Source: Aquipuribacter nitratireducens (lineage in GTDB: Bacteria > Actinomycetota > Actinomycetes > Actinomycetales > JBBAYJ01). Taken from it: a DNA stretch of 64,000 bases. This document shows positions 1 through 9,621 of this stretch, in pieces; within the stretch, counting starts at the first letter, position 1, and every line of letters begins with the position of its first letter. The notes beneath the pieces were generated by a model. The model was not told where the DNA came from. It saw nothing but the letters and a program-made list of their open reading frames with translations, and ran no database searches. Both the position numbers and the translations under genes were made by a program. The DNA lies in contig NZ_JBBEOG010000001.1 of NCBI RefSeq assembly GCF_037860835.1, positions 372,001 to 436,000 of the forward strand. The letters run 5' to 3'.

Positions 1-1542
1 CTCCCACTGCTGCACGCCGCGGGGGCCGCGCCGGTGGGCGCACAGCAGCCGGTGGGTGTCGAGCGCACGGAGGGCGCCGACCGCGTCGCCCGCGAGCGCG
101 GAGCGCCGCATCGCCGAGCCCCAGGTGACGACGTCGCGCTCGACGGCCGCGAGCGCCTCCGCCCCGGGCGGGGCGTCGTCGGGGACCTCGACGAGCTCGA
201 CGCCACGCGGTCCGGGTGCGTCGCCGGCGGGACCCGCGTCGCTCTCGTCGCCGGAGCGGAGGAGGTCGACGACCTCGTCGACGCGACCCCTCCGCACGGC
301 CTCGGCGAGGCGTCCGATGGCGCTGGCGGCGTCGAAGCGGTGGTTGACGGTGAGCGCCGCGATGCCGTCCTGCACGTACGCGGCAGGGCGGGCCGGGACG
401 ACGACGGCACCGTGACCGGGGACGACCGCGTCGAGGGCGGCGGCGGTGCGGGCGGTGCGCTGCCGGAGGGCGTCGCGGTCGACGAGGTCGCCGAGCACGG
501 CGCCGGCCTCCACGGAGGCGAGCTGGTCGGGGTCGCCGACGAGCACGAGCCGGGTCCCGTCGCGGAGCGCCTCGAGGAGGCGCGCCATGAGCGTGAGCGG
601 GACCATCGAGGCCTCGTCGACGACGACCACCTCGAACGGCAGCCGGTTCGCGCGGTCGTGCCGGAACCGCGACCGGGATCCCGGCCGCCACCCGAGCAGG
701 CGGTGCACCGTGGTGCCCTCGAGGCGGCCGAGCCGCTCGAGGTCGACCGCCGGGAGCGTCCCGCTCGACGCGGCCACGGCCTCGTCCAGCCGCGCCGCCG
801 CCTTGCCGGTCGGCGCCGCCAGCGCGACCCGCCACGAGGGGTGCTGCTCCTTGAGCAGCGCGAGGACCTTCGACACCGTCGTCGTCTTGCCGGTGCCGGG
901 GCCCCCGGCGAGCACCGAGACCCGCGACAGCGCGCACACCGCAGCGGCGAGGCGCTGGTCGGCGTCGGCGTCGGGGTAGAGCCGGTCGAGCCCCGCTCGC
1001 AGGACGGCGAGGTCGAGGTCGTCCGGGCGGTCGGCGGTGCGCCGGAGGAGCTCGTCGGCGACGAGCTGCTCCTGCGCGTCGTAGCGCGCGAGCCACAGGC
1101 GCGTTCCGCGCAGCCGGAGCGGGGCGTCCTCGCCGACCGTCAGCGGGCTCGCGGCGCACGCCGCCACCCACGCGCCCACCTCCGGCCACGGCAGCGGTCC
1201 GGTGGTCCCGCCGTCCGTGGCGGCCGAGGTGACGGAGGAGATGGCGGAGGAGGTGGCGGACGAGGTGGCGGCGTGGCCGGCGTCGGCGACGTGCTCGTCG
1301 GTGTCCGGGACGGCGGTGGCCGCGACGGTCGACAGGTCGACGACCACGGAGCCCTGCCGCGTCGAGCGCACCGCGAGGGCGGCGGCGAGCAGCACCCGCT
1401 CGTCGCCCTCGCCGACGAGCACGCCGAGCCGGGACGCGACGTGGACGTCGGCGGCGGTGAGGACGCCGGCGTCGTTCATGAGGCGCAGCACGCCCTCGGC
1501 GCGCAGGGCGAGGTCCGCCGACCACGGGGACGCCACGCTCAC
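1..1542 (-). CDS. recD: RecD, exodeoxyribonuclease V alpha subunit (C-terminus cut by window edge)
   Basis: RecD is the fast 5'-3' SF1 helicase motor of the RecBCD nuclease-helicase that processes double-strand DNA ends. The first 514 residues are visible; the rest lies beyond base 1. Seen: Walker A GGPGTGKT at about residues 213-220, followed by the APTGKAAARL motif, a DEAS-type Walker B (VVVDEASM), the LVLVGDPDQLASVEAGAVLGDL motif III region, and near the edge the RLLCAHRRGPRGV stretch typical of RecD. The chosen GTG start at 1542 overlaps the recB stop codon as GTGA, so recD is translationally coupled to recB as the last gene of recC-recB-recD. The 110-residue N-terminal part contains a low-complexity Ala/Thr/Ser segment around residues 90-110. 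Confidence 0.95.
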   Translation of the reverse strand, partial: MSVASPWSADLALRAEGVLRLMNDAGVLTAADVHVASRLGVLVGEGDERVLLAAALAVRSTRQGSVVVDLSTVAATAVPDTDEHVADAGHAATSSATSSAISSVTSAATDGGTTGPLPWPEVGAWVAACAASPLTVGEDAPLRLRGTRLWLARYDAQEQLVADELLRRTADRPDDLDLAVLRAGLDRLYPDADADQRLAAAVCALSRVSVLAGGPGTGKTTTVSKVLALLKEQHPSWRVALAAPTGKAAARLDEAVAASSGTLPAVDLERLGRLEGTTVHRLLGWRPGSRSRFRHDRANRLPFEVVVVDEASMVPLTLMARLLEALRDGTRLVLVGDPDQLASVEAGAVLGDLVDRDALRQRTARTAAALDAVVPGHGAVVVPARPAAYVQDGIAALTVNHRFDAASAIGRLAEAVRRGRVDEVVDLLRSGDESDAGPAGDAPGPRGVELVEVPDDAPPGAEALAAVERDVVTWGSAMRRSALAGDAVGALRALDTHRLLCAHRRGPRGVQQWE

Positions 1543-4500
1543 CCGGCACCTCCCGCCAGCAGGTCCGACAGGCCGACGACGAGGGCGGTGGGTGGTCGCC
1601 ACGCGAGGACCCCGGGCGCCTCGCCGGCGTCGTCGAGCACCCCGGGGCCGCTCATGCCGCGCAGGAACAGGTAGAGGACGCCGCCGAGGTGCTGCTCCGG
1701 GTCGTAGCCCGGGCGGCGCCAGCGCAGGTAGCGGTGGAGCGCCGCGGCGTACAGCAGCGCCTGCAGCGGGTAGTGCGCCTCGACCATCGAGTGCTCGAGC
1801 GCCTCCGAGCGGTAGTGCCAGGCGGTGAGGGCCTCCTCGCGGGGGGCCAGGCGGTTCGTCTTGTGGTCGACGACGAGGTAGCGCTCCGCCCCGGGCGCAC
1901 CCACCCGCACCACGGCGTCGACGGAGCCCGCGAGGTAGCCGCGCAGGGTCGCCTCGCCGCGCGCGACCGGCAGCTGCTCGAGGGCGTCGGCGTACCCGGC
2001 GAGTCGCCCGCTCGGCACGTGCTCCCGCCACAGCGCGACGAGCCCGGCGAGCGTGGCGCCGGCGGCGTGGCGGGGGTCGGGCCGGTCGCCGCCTGCCAGC
2101 GGCAGCTCGAAGTCGAGCTCGGGCAGCCGGTCCGCCACGGGGACCTGCGCCCACGCGAGACCGTCGGCGAGCGGGCCGAGCGGCGTCGCGAGCGCGACGT
2201 CGAGCGCGCGGACGAGAGCGGGGACGTCGGCGCCGCCCTGGGCGAGCCGCCCGACCAGCGCCGCCACGTCCCCGCCGGGCTCGTAGCGCTCGAGCGCGAG
2301 GTGGACGAGGGTGCCGAAGCCCGTGCCGCCCGCGAGGTCGTGCCACAGGGAGGGGACGTCGAGCAGGTGCGCGTCGGCGGTGGCGCCCGCGTCGCCCCGG
2401 CGCGGGACCGGCGCGCCGGTGAGCGTCCCGGGCCCGGCGTCGGGCTCGTCGTCCGTCCGGCCGGTCTCCGGCTCGTCGGCGGGCGCGGGCGTCGGGCCAC
2501 CCGGTCCGGGCCCGAGGCCGTACACCGCCTCGTGGGCGGCGTGCGTGAGCGCGCTGTACGACGTGCGCCGCCACCCCGCGTCCGGCGCCCGGTCGAGCCG
2601 GGCGAGCGCGAGCCGGGGTGTCGGTCGCGGGGGCGGCTGCCACGTCCCGACCGGCGCGGAGCCGGGCGCCGGCACGGGGAGCACGTCGAGCGCGGCGCCG
2701 GTCGTCGCCGCGCGGCTGTGGAAGGCCCGCACCGCCTCGGCGTCGGAGGGCACGGGGACACGGAACGGGGCGACGGTGCCCGGGTCGTCGTGGAGCAGCA
2801 GGCGCTGCAGCGGCGACGAGGGCGTGTTGGTGGTCGGGCACCACCACGTCACGACCTTGCCCTGCGCGCGGGTGAGGGTGACGTAGGCGAGCCGCAGCTC
2901 CTCGGCCGCCTCCTCGTCCTGGTGCAGCCGGACGTGCTCGCCGAAGTCGGGTCCCGTGGGACCGCCGACGTCCCGGGTGCGGACCCCGCGGCGGTCGTGG
3001 AACAGGGGGTGGAGCGGGGGCCGGCCCGTGTAGTGGTTCCACAGCGAGGGCGCGAGGACGACGGCGAACTCCAGTCCCTTGCTCGTGTGGGAGGTGAGGA
3101 CCTGCACGGCGTCGGCGTCGGTCTCCAGCCGCCGGCTGCGCTCCACCGTGGCGTCGGTGCCCTCGCTGCGCCGCCGGCACAGCCACGAGGCGAGCGCGGT
3201 GAGGCCGAGGTCCCCGACCACCGCCTCCTCGTGGAGCACCTCGGCGACGTGGCGGAGGTCGGTGAGGACGCGCTCCCCGTCGGGCTGCGCGAGCAGTCGC
3301 TCCTGCACCCGCAGGTCGGACTGCACGCGCTCGAAGAGGGCCGCCACCCCACGCTCGGCGTGGACGCGGCCCCAGCCGCGGAGGCGCAGGGCGAGGTCGT
3401 CGACGGCGGGGGCGTCGCCGTCGAGGTCGGCCGCGGTGAGCCCGACGAGGCGGCCGACCCCCAGCCGGCGCACCCGGGTGGTGCGGTGCGGCTGCTCCAG
3501 CGCCTCGAGGAGCCGCTGCCACTCCTCCGCGGCCTCGGTGGCGAACACGCTCGTGCGGCCGGACACGACCGCGGGCACCCCGGCCTCGCGCAGGCGGGCC
3601 TGGATCGCGAGCGCCTCGGAGTTGTACCGCACGACGACGGCGACGTCGCCGGGGTGCAGCGGGCGGGCGGTACCGCCCCGGGGGGTGAGGGTGGTGCCGT
3701 CGAGGAGCTCGACGACCCGGCGCGCGCAGTCCTCCTGCACGGCCGCGCGGGCGGCGCGCGCGGTGACGAGTCCCGCGCCCGTGAGGTCGTGCGCCGCCAG
3801 CCCCTCCCGCCGGAGGACCCGCAGCTCGACCGGCGCCCCGACCGCGGGGCCGTCCACCACCTGGCCGTCGTGGGCGGCGGTGACCGGACGCACCCGGATC
3901 CGCTCGTCGCCGAGCGCCGCGCCGCCGAGCAGCCCCGCGAGCCCGCGCACGAGGCCGGGGTCGCTGCGGTGGTTGCGCGGCAGCGTGGCCCGCCCGGTCG
4001 TCGCGGCGCGGGCGTCGAGGTACGCCGCGACGTCGGCGCCGCGGAAGCCGTAGATCGCCTGCTTGGGGTCGCCGACGAGCACGAGGGTCGCGTGGCCGTG
4101 GAAGGCCCGTCGCAGGATGCGCCACTGGACGGGGTCGGTGTCCTGGAACTCGTCGACGAGCACGACGGTGAACCGGGAGCGCATGCGCGCGGCGGCGACG
4201 GCGGCGGTCGCGGGGTCGGTGAGGGCGTCGTCCAGCCGCAGCACCATGTCGTCGTAGGTGAGGAGCCGGCCCGCGCGGGTGCGTCGGGCCACCTCGGCCC
4301 GGACCGCCGCGGCGACGCGGACGCGCAGGCGGGTCGCCTCGTCGGCGGCCTCCGACGGGTCGGGCACGAGCGGGGTCGCGAGGTCGAGGCCGACCTCGCG
4401 CGCGAGCCGGCGGAACGTGTCGACGTCCAGCGCCGGCCGGTCCTCGGCGCCCGGCGCGCCCCACTTGCGGACGTAGAGGTCGTCGGCGACCTCCGCGACG

Positions 4501-4934
4501 AGGTCGGACGGGTCCTCGACGAGGACGGCGTCCCGGTCGTGGTCCGCGGCGGTGCCGAGCTCGCGCAGCATGGCGTGGCAGAACGCGTGGGTGGTCGTGA
4601 CGGTCGCGCCGTCGAAGTCGGCGAGCGCGCGCTCGAGCCGGTCGACGCGGTCGTCGGCCCCGGCTGCTGCGGCGTCCCCCCTGTCCTCGACGAGCCGGCC
4701 GCGCACCCGCTCCCGCAGCTCGCGGGAGGACTCGCGGCTGAACGACACGACGAGGAGCCGGTCGACCGGGACGTCCTGCTCCGCGACGTAGCGCGACACG
4801 AGCCGCGCGATCGTGAAGGTCTTGCCGGTCCCCGCGCTCGCCTCGAGCACCGACGTGCCGACCGGCAGCGGACCCTCGAGGTCGAACGGCTCCGGATCGG
4901 GCTCGAGCAGCCCGCGCAGCGGCGACGCGCTCAC
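1539..4934 (-). CDS. recB: RecB, exodeoxyribonuclease V beta subunit (UvrD-type helicase plus nuclease)
   Basis: RecB is the 3'-5' helicase and nuclease subunit of RecBCD. The 1131-residue product has the full architecture. Walker A ASAGTGKTF has its lysine at residue 38. The UvrD Walker B is LVDEFQDTDPVQW, and later come VGDPKQAIYGFRGADV, LTSHTSKGLEF and the RLAYVTLTRA motif VI. The C-terminal RecB nuclease core has GFGTLVHLALERYE (active-site His) and VVDHKTN, with Asp1023 and Lys1025. The open frame extends upstream to 4973. I chose the GTG at 4934 because it overlaps the recC stop as GTGA and starts just before the conserved N-terminus. Both overlaps indicate one transcript recC-recB-recD with coupled translation. 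All catalytic motifs are intact, so helicase and nuclease are expected to be active. Confidence 0.96.
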   Translation of the reverse strand: MSASPLRGLLEPDPEPFDLEGPLPVGTSVLEASAGTGKTFTIARLVSRYVAEQDVPVDRLLVVSFSRESSRELRERVRGRLVEDRGDAAAAGADDRVDRLERALADFDGATVTTTHAFCHAMLRELGTAADHDRDAVLVEDPSDLVAEVADDLYVRKWGAPGAEDRPALDVDTFRRLAREVGLDLATPLVPDPSEAADEATRLRVRVAAAVRAEVARRTRAGRLLTYDDMVLRLDDALTDPATAAVAAARMRSRFTVVLVDEFQDTDPVQWRILRRAFHGHATLVLVGDPKQAIYGFRGADVAAYLDARAATTGRATLPRNHRSDPGLVRGLAGLLGGAALGDERIRVRPVTAAHDGQVVDGPAVGAPVELRVLRREGLAAHDLTGAGLVTARAARAAVQEDCARRVVELLDGTTLTPRGGTARPLHPGDVAVVVRYNSEALAIQARLREAGVPAVVSGRTSVFATEAAEEWQRLLEALEQPHRTTRVRRLGVGRLVGLTAADLDGDAPAVDDLALRLRGWGRVHAERGVAALFERVQSDLRVQERLLAQPDGERVLTDLRHVAEVLHEEAVVGDLGLTALASWLCRRRSEGTDATVERSRRLETDADAVQVLTSHTSKGLEFAVVLAPSLWNHYTGRPPLHPLFHDRRGVRTRDVGGPTGPDFGEHVRLHQDEEAAEELRLAYVTLTRAQGKVVTWWCPTTNTPSSPLQRLLLHDDPGTVAPFRVPVPSDAEAVRAFHSRAATTGAALDVLPVPAPGSAPVGTWQPPPRPTPRLALARLDRAPDAGWRRTSYSALTHAAHEAVYGLGPGPGGPTPAPADEPETGRTDDEPDAGPGTLTGAPVPRRGDAGATADAHLLDVPSLWHDLAGGTGFGTLVHLALERYEPGGDVAALVGRLAQGGADVPALVRALDVALATPLGPLADGLAWAQVPVADRLPELDFELPLAGGDRPDPRHAAGATLAGLVALWREHVPSGRLAGYADALEQLPVARGEATLRGYLAGSVDAVVRVGAPGAERYLVVDHKTNRLAPREEALTAWHYRSEALEHSMVEAHYPLQALLYAAALHRYLRWRRPGYDPEQHLGGVLYLFLRGMSGPGVLDDAGEAPGVLAWRPPTALVVGLSDLLAGGAG

Positions 4935-7900
4935 AGGACGTCCCTCGTCTCCGCCGCGAGCAGCGGCGACCACAGGCGCCGGGCGAGCACCCCGAACCGG
5001 TCGCCCTCCTCCTCCGCGGCGACGTGCGGGACCACCGAACCGGCGTCGGCGGCCGTCGCCCGGGCGGCGAGGAGCCCGTCGAGTCCGACGACGCCTCCGT
5101 GGACGAGGACGTGCTCGGGTTCGGACTGCTCACCGCCGTAGCCGTTGTCGCTGTCGGCCCACTTCTGCCCGGCGACCGTGCGGGCGATCGTGATCCGGGT
5201 GCCCTCGTGGCGGCGCCCCGCGTACGCACCGGCCGTCGCGCACGGCAGCGGCAGCGGCTCCGCGAGACCGGCGCGGTGGAGGGCGACGAGGTCCCGGAGC
5301 ACCGCGGTCGCGTGGTCGGGGGCGACCGGCCCCAGCAGGCTGCGCGCGCAGCGGGTCCTGTCCCGGCCCGTGCCCCGGCCGAGGGTCACGGCCTGCCAGG
5401 GCCGCTCGGGCCCGCACGCGGCGAGCGCGAGCACGCGCACCCAGGCGGCGAGCCGGTGCTTCGGGGCGAGCGAGGAGAACGCGACCGACACCAGGCAGTC
5501 GCCCCGGACGCCCCCGACCGTGCCGGTGAGCCGCGTGCCGTCCCCCAGGTCGACGGCGACGTCGTAGGACTCCGGCTCGTGGACGTGCCAGGGCTCGGCC
5601 GCCGCGACGAGGGCCTCGACCTGGCCGCCGACCTCCTGCAGCACCCGGGCGCCGAGCGGGCCCGGGGGGAGCACGCCCCGGCCGTGCTCGAGCGAGGCGA
5701 CGGTCGCGATGTCGAGCCCGGCGAGGCGGTCCCGCAGGAGCCGGTCCCCGACTCCCCAGCGCCCGAGGCCGTCGAGCTGCACCGGGAGGGCGTCGTCGGG
5801 GTCGTCGTCGCGCTCGGCCAGCGACAGCTGCAGCCGCTGGCGGAGGTACTGCCGGGCCGGGTGGACGAGGAGGCGGACGAGGTCGTCGAGGGCGACGTCG
5901 GTCGGCGGCGGCGCAGGTAGTGCCCGGCCGAGCAGCGGCGGGGGTGCGGCCCGCTCGCGGGCGGCGGCGACGGCGCCGCGGTGGGCGCGCGGGTCGAAGC
6001 CGAACGGCCGCCCGTCGGGGTCCGTCCCCAGGGCCCCCGGGGTGAAGGCCCGGGGGTCGAACGGCTGCAGCGGGTGGTGGGTCGTGACGGCCTCGCGGCC
6101 GGGGCTGCCGTCCGCGCCGACGACGGTGCGGTCGACGGCGTCGAGGAGCTCACCGACGGGGACCGCGGGCGGCACGGGGGCCCCGGTCCGTTCGTCGTGG
6201 CCGGTGAACGTCACGACGAGGTGTTCGCCGGCGGCGCCGATCGCGTCGAGCAGGAGCTGGCGGTCCTCGCTGCGGGGGTCGCGGTCGCCCACCCAGGGCT
6301 CGCGGGTCAGCAGGTCGTCGCCGTCGCGGACGGTCCGGCGGGGGAAGGCGCCGTCGTCGAGGCCGAGGAGCGCGACGACGCGGTGCGGCACGGACCGCAT
6401 GGGGACGAGCGTGCACACGGTGAGCGCGCCGGTCCGGAACCCCGTGCGGGTCGGACGGCCCGCGAGCGCGTCGCGGAGCACAGGGCGCAGCTCGGCGACG
6501 GTGAGGGACGGACCGGCCCCTGCGCCGGTGGGCGCCGCCCCCGTCCCGGGGTCGGGCGCGCCGGGCATGAGCGCCTCCTCCAGGACCTCCCGCAGCTGGA
6601 TCTCCTGCCACGCCGCGTCCCGCTCGGGCGCGGCCAGGCGCAGGGTGGCGCGTTCGAGCACGTCCGCCCACGACCGGCGGGTGCGGGCCACGGACAGCTC
6701 GGCGCGGGCCGCGTCGAGCCGGTCGAGGAGCTCGACGACGCGGCCGAGGAGGTCGAGGTCGGCGGAGTCGACGTCGTCGAGGGGCACGAGCCCCGCGACC
6801 GGCCCGGCGTCGGTGCCGCGGCCGGGCTCGACCGCCGCGCCCAGCACGAGCCGGTCGAGCCCCCGGCGCCACGTGCCGTCCCCCACGTGCTGGAGGTGCC
6901 ACTCCGCCCGGTGCTCGCGGTGGAGCCCCCACCGGACGCCCGCCTCGCCGACCCAGTCCCGCAACCGCTCGACGGCCTCTTCGTCGAGACCGAGGCGGCG
7001 GGCGACCGCCGGGTGGCCGGCGAGGTCGAGGACCTCGCTCGCGGTGAGGCGGCCGGACGCGAGCTCCAGCAGCCGGTCGAGCACGGCGACGAGCGGGTTC
7101 GACTGGTGCAGCGCGCGGTCGGCGACCCGCACCCGCAGCCGGGACGCCGGGTGCGCGTCCCGGGAGCGGTACCCGTCGTCCCCGCCGTCGTCCCCGCCGT
7201 CGTCCCCGCCGCCGTCCCTGTCGGACGCGAAGGCCGCGGCGAGCAGCGGCGCGAAGGTCTCGACGTCCGGGCACATGACGAGCACGTCCCGGGGCTCGAG
7301 GGTCGGGTCGTCGGCGAGCAGGCCCACGACGACGTCGCGGAGCACCTCCACCTGCCGGGTGCGGCCGTGGCACGCGTGGACCTGGACGCTGCGGTCGCCC
7401 GCGAGGAGCGGGGTGGGCGAGGGCGGGACCCGGTCGGCGACGAGGTCGGCGCGCAGCCGCTCGAGGAGGGTGCTCGGTCGACCCGGCGGGTCCTCGTGCG
7501 GCTCGTGGTGGAGGGTCGTCGCCGCCGGGGCGTGGGCGCGGAGCAGCTGCTGGAGCTCGCGCACGTCCCGGGACAGGCTGCGCAGCAGCGGGTTCCGCAC
7601 CGGCGTGCGGTCGTCGGCCCGCCGCACCACCGCGGGGCGGTCCGCGACCGTCTGCCACAGGGCGGGGGAGGCGTGGTGGAGCCACACGTGCACGTCGCGG
7701 TGCTCCGCGAGGGCGGCGAGCAGGTCGAGGTCCGTGCGCGGCAGGCGGCTCGGCCCGAAGACGCTGAGCCGGTGCGGGGCCGAGACGTCGCCGGGGCGCT
7801 CGCGGACGGCGGCGCAGACCTCGTCCCGCAGCCGCACGGGGTCGGTGCCCCCGACCCGGTCGAGGACGCGCCGCCACAGCAGGGGCTGCCACTGCTCGTG

Positions 7901-8449
7901 CTCCTCGACCGCGGTCCACCCGCCCTGGCACGGGACCACCGCCTCGGCCTCGGCCCAGCGCCTCAGCATCTCCGGCCGGGACCGCGCGTACGTGTCGAAC
8001 AGGCGGGCGAGGTGGGTGGCGAGGCTCAACCGGCGTCCGGTGGGGGTGCCGGCGACGAGGAGGTGGCGGCGCGGCACGCGGCACCACTCCTCGTCGAGGG
8101 ACTCGTCGAGGACCTCGAGGAGCGGCCACGCGAGCCGCTCGGGGTCCCACGCCGCGAGGGCTCCCGCCACCTCGGGTGCGGCGGTCGTGCTCACACCGTC
8201 GAGCATGCGCCGGGGGGAGGGGAAGTCGACGTTGGCGCACACCCCGTCACCCGGCCCGCCGCCCGCCCCGTCGCCCGGTCCCGACGTGCCGAGCCGGTGC
8301 GACAGCCGCTGCGCCAGCCAGCGCTCGACGCCCTTCGCGGGCACGGCGACGACCTCGGCGGCGAACGGGTCGGGGAGCGGGTCGGCGAGGAGGTCGGCGA
8401 GGGCGTCGGCCAGGGCGGTCGCGCGCTCGGCGCGGTGCACGACCAGCAC
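4931..8449 (-). CDS. recC: RecC, exodeoxyribonuclease V gamma subunit
   Basis: RecC is the scaffold and Chi-scanning subunit of RecBCD, built on an inactivated helicase/nuclease fold. The N-terminus VLVVHRAERATALADALADLL and the following VVAVPAKGVERWLAQRLSHRLG are characteristic of RecC. Further on come FGPSRLPRTDLDLLAALAEHRDVHVWL and the C-terminal RecB-like domain. The product is 1172 residues, a normal length. I start at the GTG at 8449, preceded by a G-rich GAGGGGGTGGGGG stretch; the frame is open to 8524 but that extension is Arg/Gly-rich. A TAGGTT box at 8502-8507 (minus strand) is a possible -10. One oddity is an acidic GGDD tandem repeat around residue 420. The 3' end overlaps recB by GTGA. 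Confidence 0.94.
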   Translation of the reverse strand: MLVVHRAERATALADALADLLADPLPDPFAAEVVAVPAKGVERWLAQRLSHRLGTSGPGDGAGGGPGDGVCANVDFPSPRRMLDGVSTTAAPEVAGALAAWDPERLAWPLLEVLDESLDEEWCRVPRRHLLVAGTPTGRRLSLATHLARLFDTYARSRPEMLRRWAEAEAVVPCQGGWTAVEEHEQWQPLLWRRVLDRVGGTDPVRLRDEVCAAVRERPGDVSAPHRLSVFGPSRLPRTDLDLLAALAEHRDVHVWLHHASPALWQTVADRPAVVRRADDRTPVRNPLLRSLSRDVRELQQLLRAHAPAATTLHHEPHEDPPGRPSTLLERLRADLVADRVPPSPTPLLAGDRSVQVHACHGRTRQVEVLRDVVVGLLADDPTLEPRDVLVMCPDVETFAPLLAAAFASDRDGGGDDGGDDGGDDGYRSRDAHPASRLRVRVADRALHQSNPLVAVLDRLLELASGRLTASEVLDLAGHPAVARRLGLDEEAVERLRDWVGEAGVRWGLHREHRAEWHLQHVGDGTWRRGLDRLVLGAAVEPGRGTDAGPVAGLVPLDDVDSADLDLLGRVVELLDRLDAARAELSVARTRRSWADVLERATLRLAAPERDAAWQEIQLREVLEEALMPGAPDPGTGAAPTGAGAGPSLTVAELRPVLRDALAGRPTRTGFRTGALTVCTLVPMRSVPHRVVALLGLDDGAFPRRTVRDGDDLLTREPWVGDRDPRSEDRQLLLDAIGAAGEHLVVTFTGHDERTGAPVPPAVPVGELLDAVDRTVVGADGSPGREAVTTHHPLQPFDPRAFTPGALGTDPDGRPFGFDPRAHRGAVAAARERAAPPPLLGRALPAPPPTDVALDDLVRLLVHPARQYLRQRLQLSLAERDDDPDDALPVQLDGLGRWGVGDRLLRDRLAGLDIATVASLEHGRGVLPPGPLGARVLQEVGGQVEALVAAAEPWHVHEPESYDVAVDLGDGTRLTGTVGGVRGDCLVSVAFSSLAPKHRLAAWVRVLALAACGPERPWQAVTLGRGTGRDRTRCARSLLGPVAPDHATAVLRDLVALHRAGLAEPLPLPCATAGAYAGRRHEGTRITIARTVAGQKWADSDNGYGGEQSEPEHVLVHGGVVGLDGLLAARATAADAGSVVPHVAAEEEGDRFGVLARRLWSPLLAAETRDVL
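7175..7210 (-). repeat. Three tandem 12-bp units inside recC (GGDD repeat)
   Basis: Three identical copies of GTCGTCCCCGCC (plus-strand sense) stand head to tail at 7175-7186, 7187-7198 and 7199-7210. They encode an acidic, glycine-rich GGDD repeat in RecC just after the 'LAAAFASDRD' region. The units are in frame, so copy number can vary without breaking RecC. Probably a flexible surface loop. Confidence 0.75.
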
Positions 8450-8545
8450 GCCCCCACCCCCTCGTCGTCGTCGAGCCCTCGTCCCGTTCCCGGCGGCGCT
8501 CAACCTACCGAGGGGGCCGGACACAGGGTGCCGGTCGGGGTGGCG

Positions 8546-9472
8546 TCAGACGGTGACGACGACCTTTCCCGCGCCGTGGCCGGCCTCGACGTCGCGGTGG
8601 GCCTCGGCCACGCGCTCGAGGGGGTACGTCCCGCGGACGTGCACGCGGAGCGAGCCGTCCTCGACGAGGCGCGCGAGGTGGGCGAGCTGCGCGCTGTCGG
8701 GGCGGACGAAGACGTACCGACCGCCGCCGCCGAGCACCGTCGCGGCGTCGGTGATCGAGACGACGCGGCCCGGGTCGGATGTGACGGCGAAGGAGGCGGG
8801 GAGCGCGTCGCCGCCGACGAGGTCGATGCTCGCGTCGACGGCGGCCCCGCCCAGGACGGTCCGCACGCGCTCCGCGAGCCCGTCGCCGTACGTCACCGGC
8901 TCGGCGCCGAGGTCGCGCAGCGACGCGTGGTTGGCCTCGCTGGCGGTGCCGAGGACGCGGGCGCCCCGCAGCCGCGCGAGCTGCACGGCGAGGTGCCCCA
9001 CACCACCTGCGGCGGCGTGCACGAGGGCGGTCTCGCGGTCCTGCACCCCCGCCGCCTCGACCGCCTGCAGCGCCGTGAGGCCGGCGAGGGGGAGGGCGGC
9101 GGCCTGCTCGAACCCGACGCCGTCGGGCAGGGGCGCGAGGTGGCGCACGGCGGCGCGCACGAGCTCGGCGGTCGTCCCGTGCTGCACGTGGTCCTTGCGG
9201 ACGTACCCCAGGACCCGGTCGCCGACCGCGAACGCGGTGACGGCGGGGCCGACCGCCTCGACCGTGCCGGCGACGTCCCAGCCGGGCACGACGGGGAAGG
9301 CGGAGGGGAACGCGCCGTCGAGGTACCCGGCGCGGATCTTGTGGTCGACGGGGTTGACCCCGGCGGCGCGCACCCGGACGACGACGTCGTCCGGTCCCGG
9401 CCCGGGGTCGGGGAGCTCCCCGACCCGGAGCACGTCGGCGTCGCCGTAGCTGTCGAAGAAGGCTGCTCGCAC
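8546..9472 (-). CDS. Zinc-independent NADPH:quinone reductase-like MDR oxidoreductase
   Basis: A 308-residue medium-chain dehydrogenase/reductase of the quinone oxidoreductase (QOR) branch. The N-terminal GroES-like half contains AAGVNPVDHKIRAG and VPGWDVAGTVEAVG. The Rossmann half has AAAGGVGHLAVQLARLRGARVLGTA, the NADPH-binding AxxGGVG motif, and the product ends with HGAGKVVVTV. The catalytic-zinc ligands of alcohol dehydrogenases are absent (NPVDHK replaces the Cys/His pattern), as expected for QORs, which reduce quinones or enones with NADPH. The frame is open far upstream to 10111 but conserved homology starts at GTG 9472 (VRAAFFDSYGD). It is transcribed alone, between a terminator at 9570-9603 and recC. 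The physiological substrate cannot be told from sequence. Confidence 0.88.
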   Translation of the reverse strand: MRAAFFDSYGDADVLRVGELPDPGPGPDDVVVRVRAAGVNPVDHKIRAGYLDGAFPSAFPVVPGWDVAGTVEAVGPAVTAFAVGDRVLGYVRKDHVQHGTTAELVRAAVRHLAPLPDGVGFEQAAALPLAGLTALQAVEAAGVQDRETALVHAAAGGVGHLAVQLARLRGARVLGTASEANHASLRDLGAEPVTYGDGLAERVRTVLGGAAVDASIDLVGGDALPASFAVTSDPGRVVSITDAATVLGGGGRYVFVRPDSAQLAHLARLVEDGSLRVHVRGTYPLERVAEAHRDVEAGHGAGKVVVTV

Positions 9473-9569
9473 GGAGGGCGCAACGGGTGCATCGCGCGGG
9501 CTGTTCCCGGGTGGCCGACCACCGGAGGCTCGTCCCCGCGGACGGCTGACAGGCGCCGCACCACGCGAC

Positions 9570-9603
9570 GAGGGGGCCTGCACCGTCCGGTGCGGGCCCC
9601 CTC
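9570..9603. terminator. Strong intergenic hairpin terminator
   Basis: The arms GAGGGGGCCTGCACC and GGTGCGGGCCCCCTC pair with a single G-U wobble around a 4-nt loop. It lies 18 bases after the small minus-strand gene that ends at 9622, and upstream of the quinone reductase start. It probably ends the small gene's transcript. A short T-run is missing, as is usual in high-G+C actinobacteria. Confidence 0.75.
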
Positions 9604-9621
9604 GGCCGTGGTCGTGAGCTG

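Noticed and set aside
1689-5141. Long plus-strand open frame of 1150 codons across recB
   Set aside because: It is antisense to recB, whose helicase and nuclease motifs are intact. The product is Arg/Gly/Val-rich with no domain.
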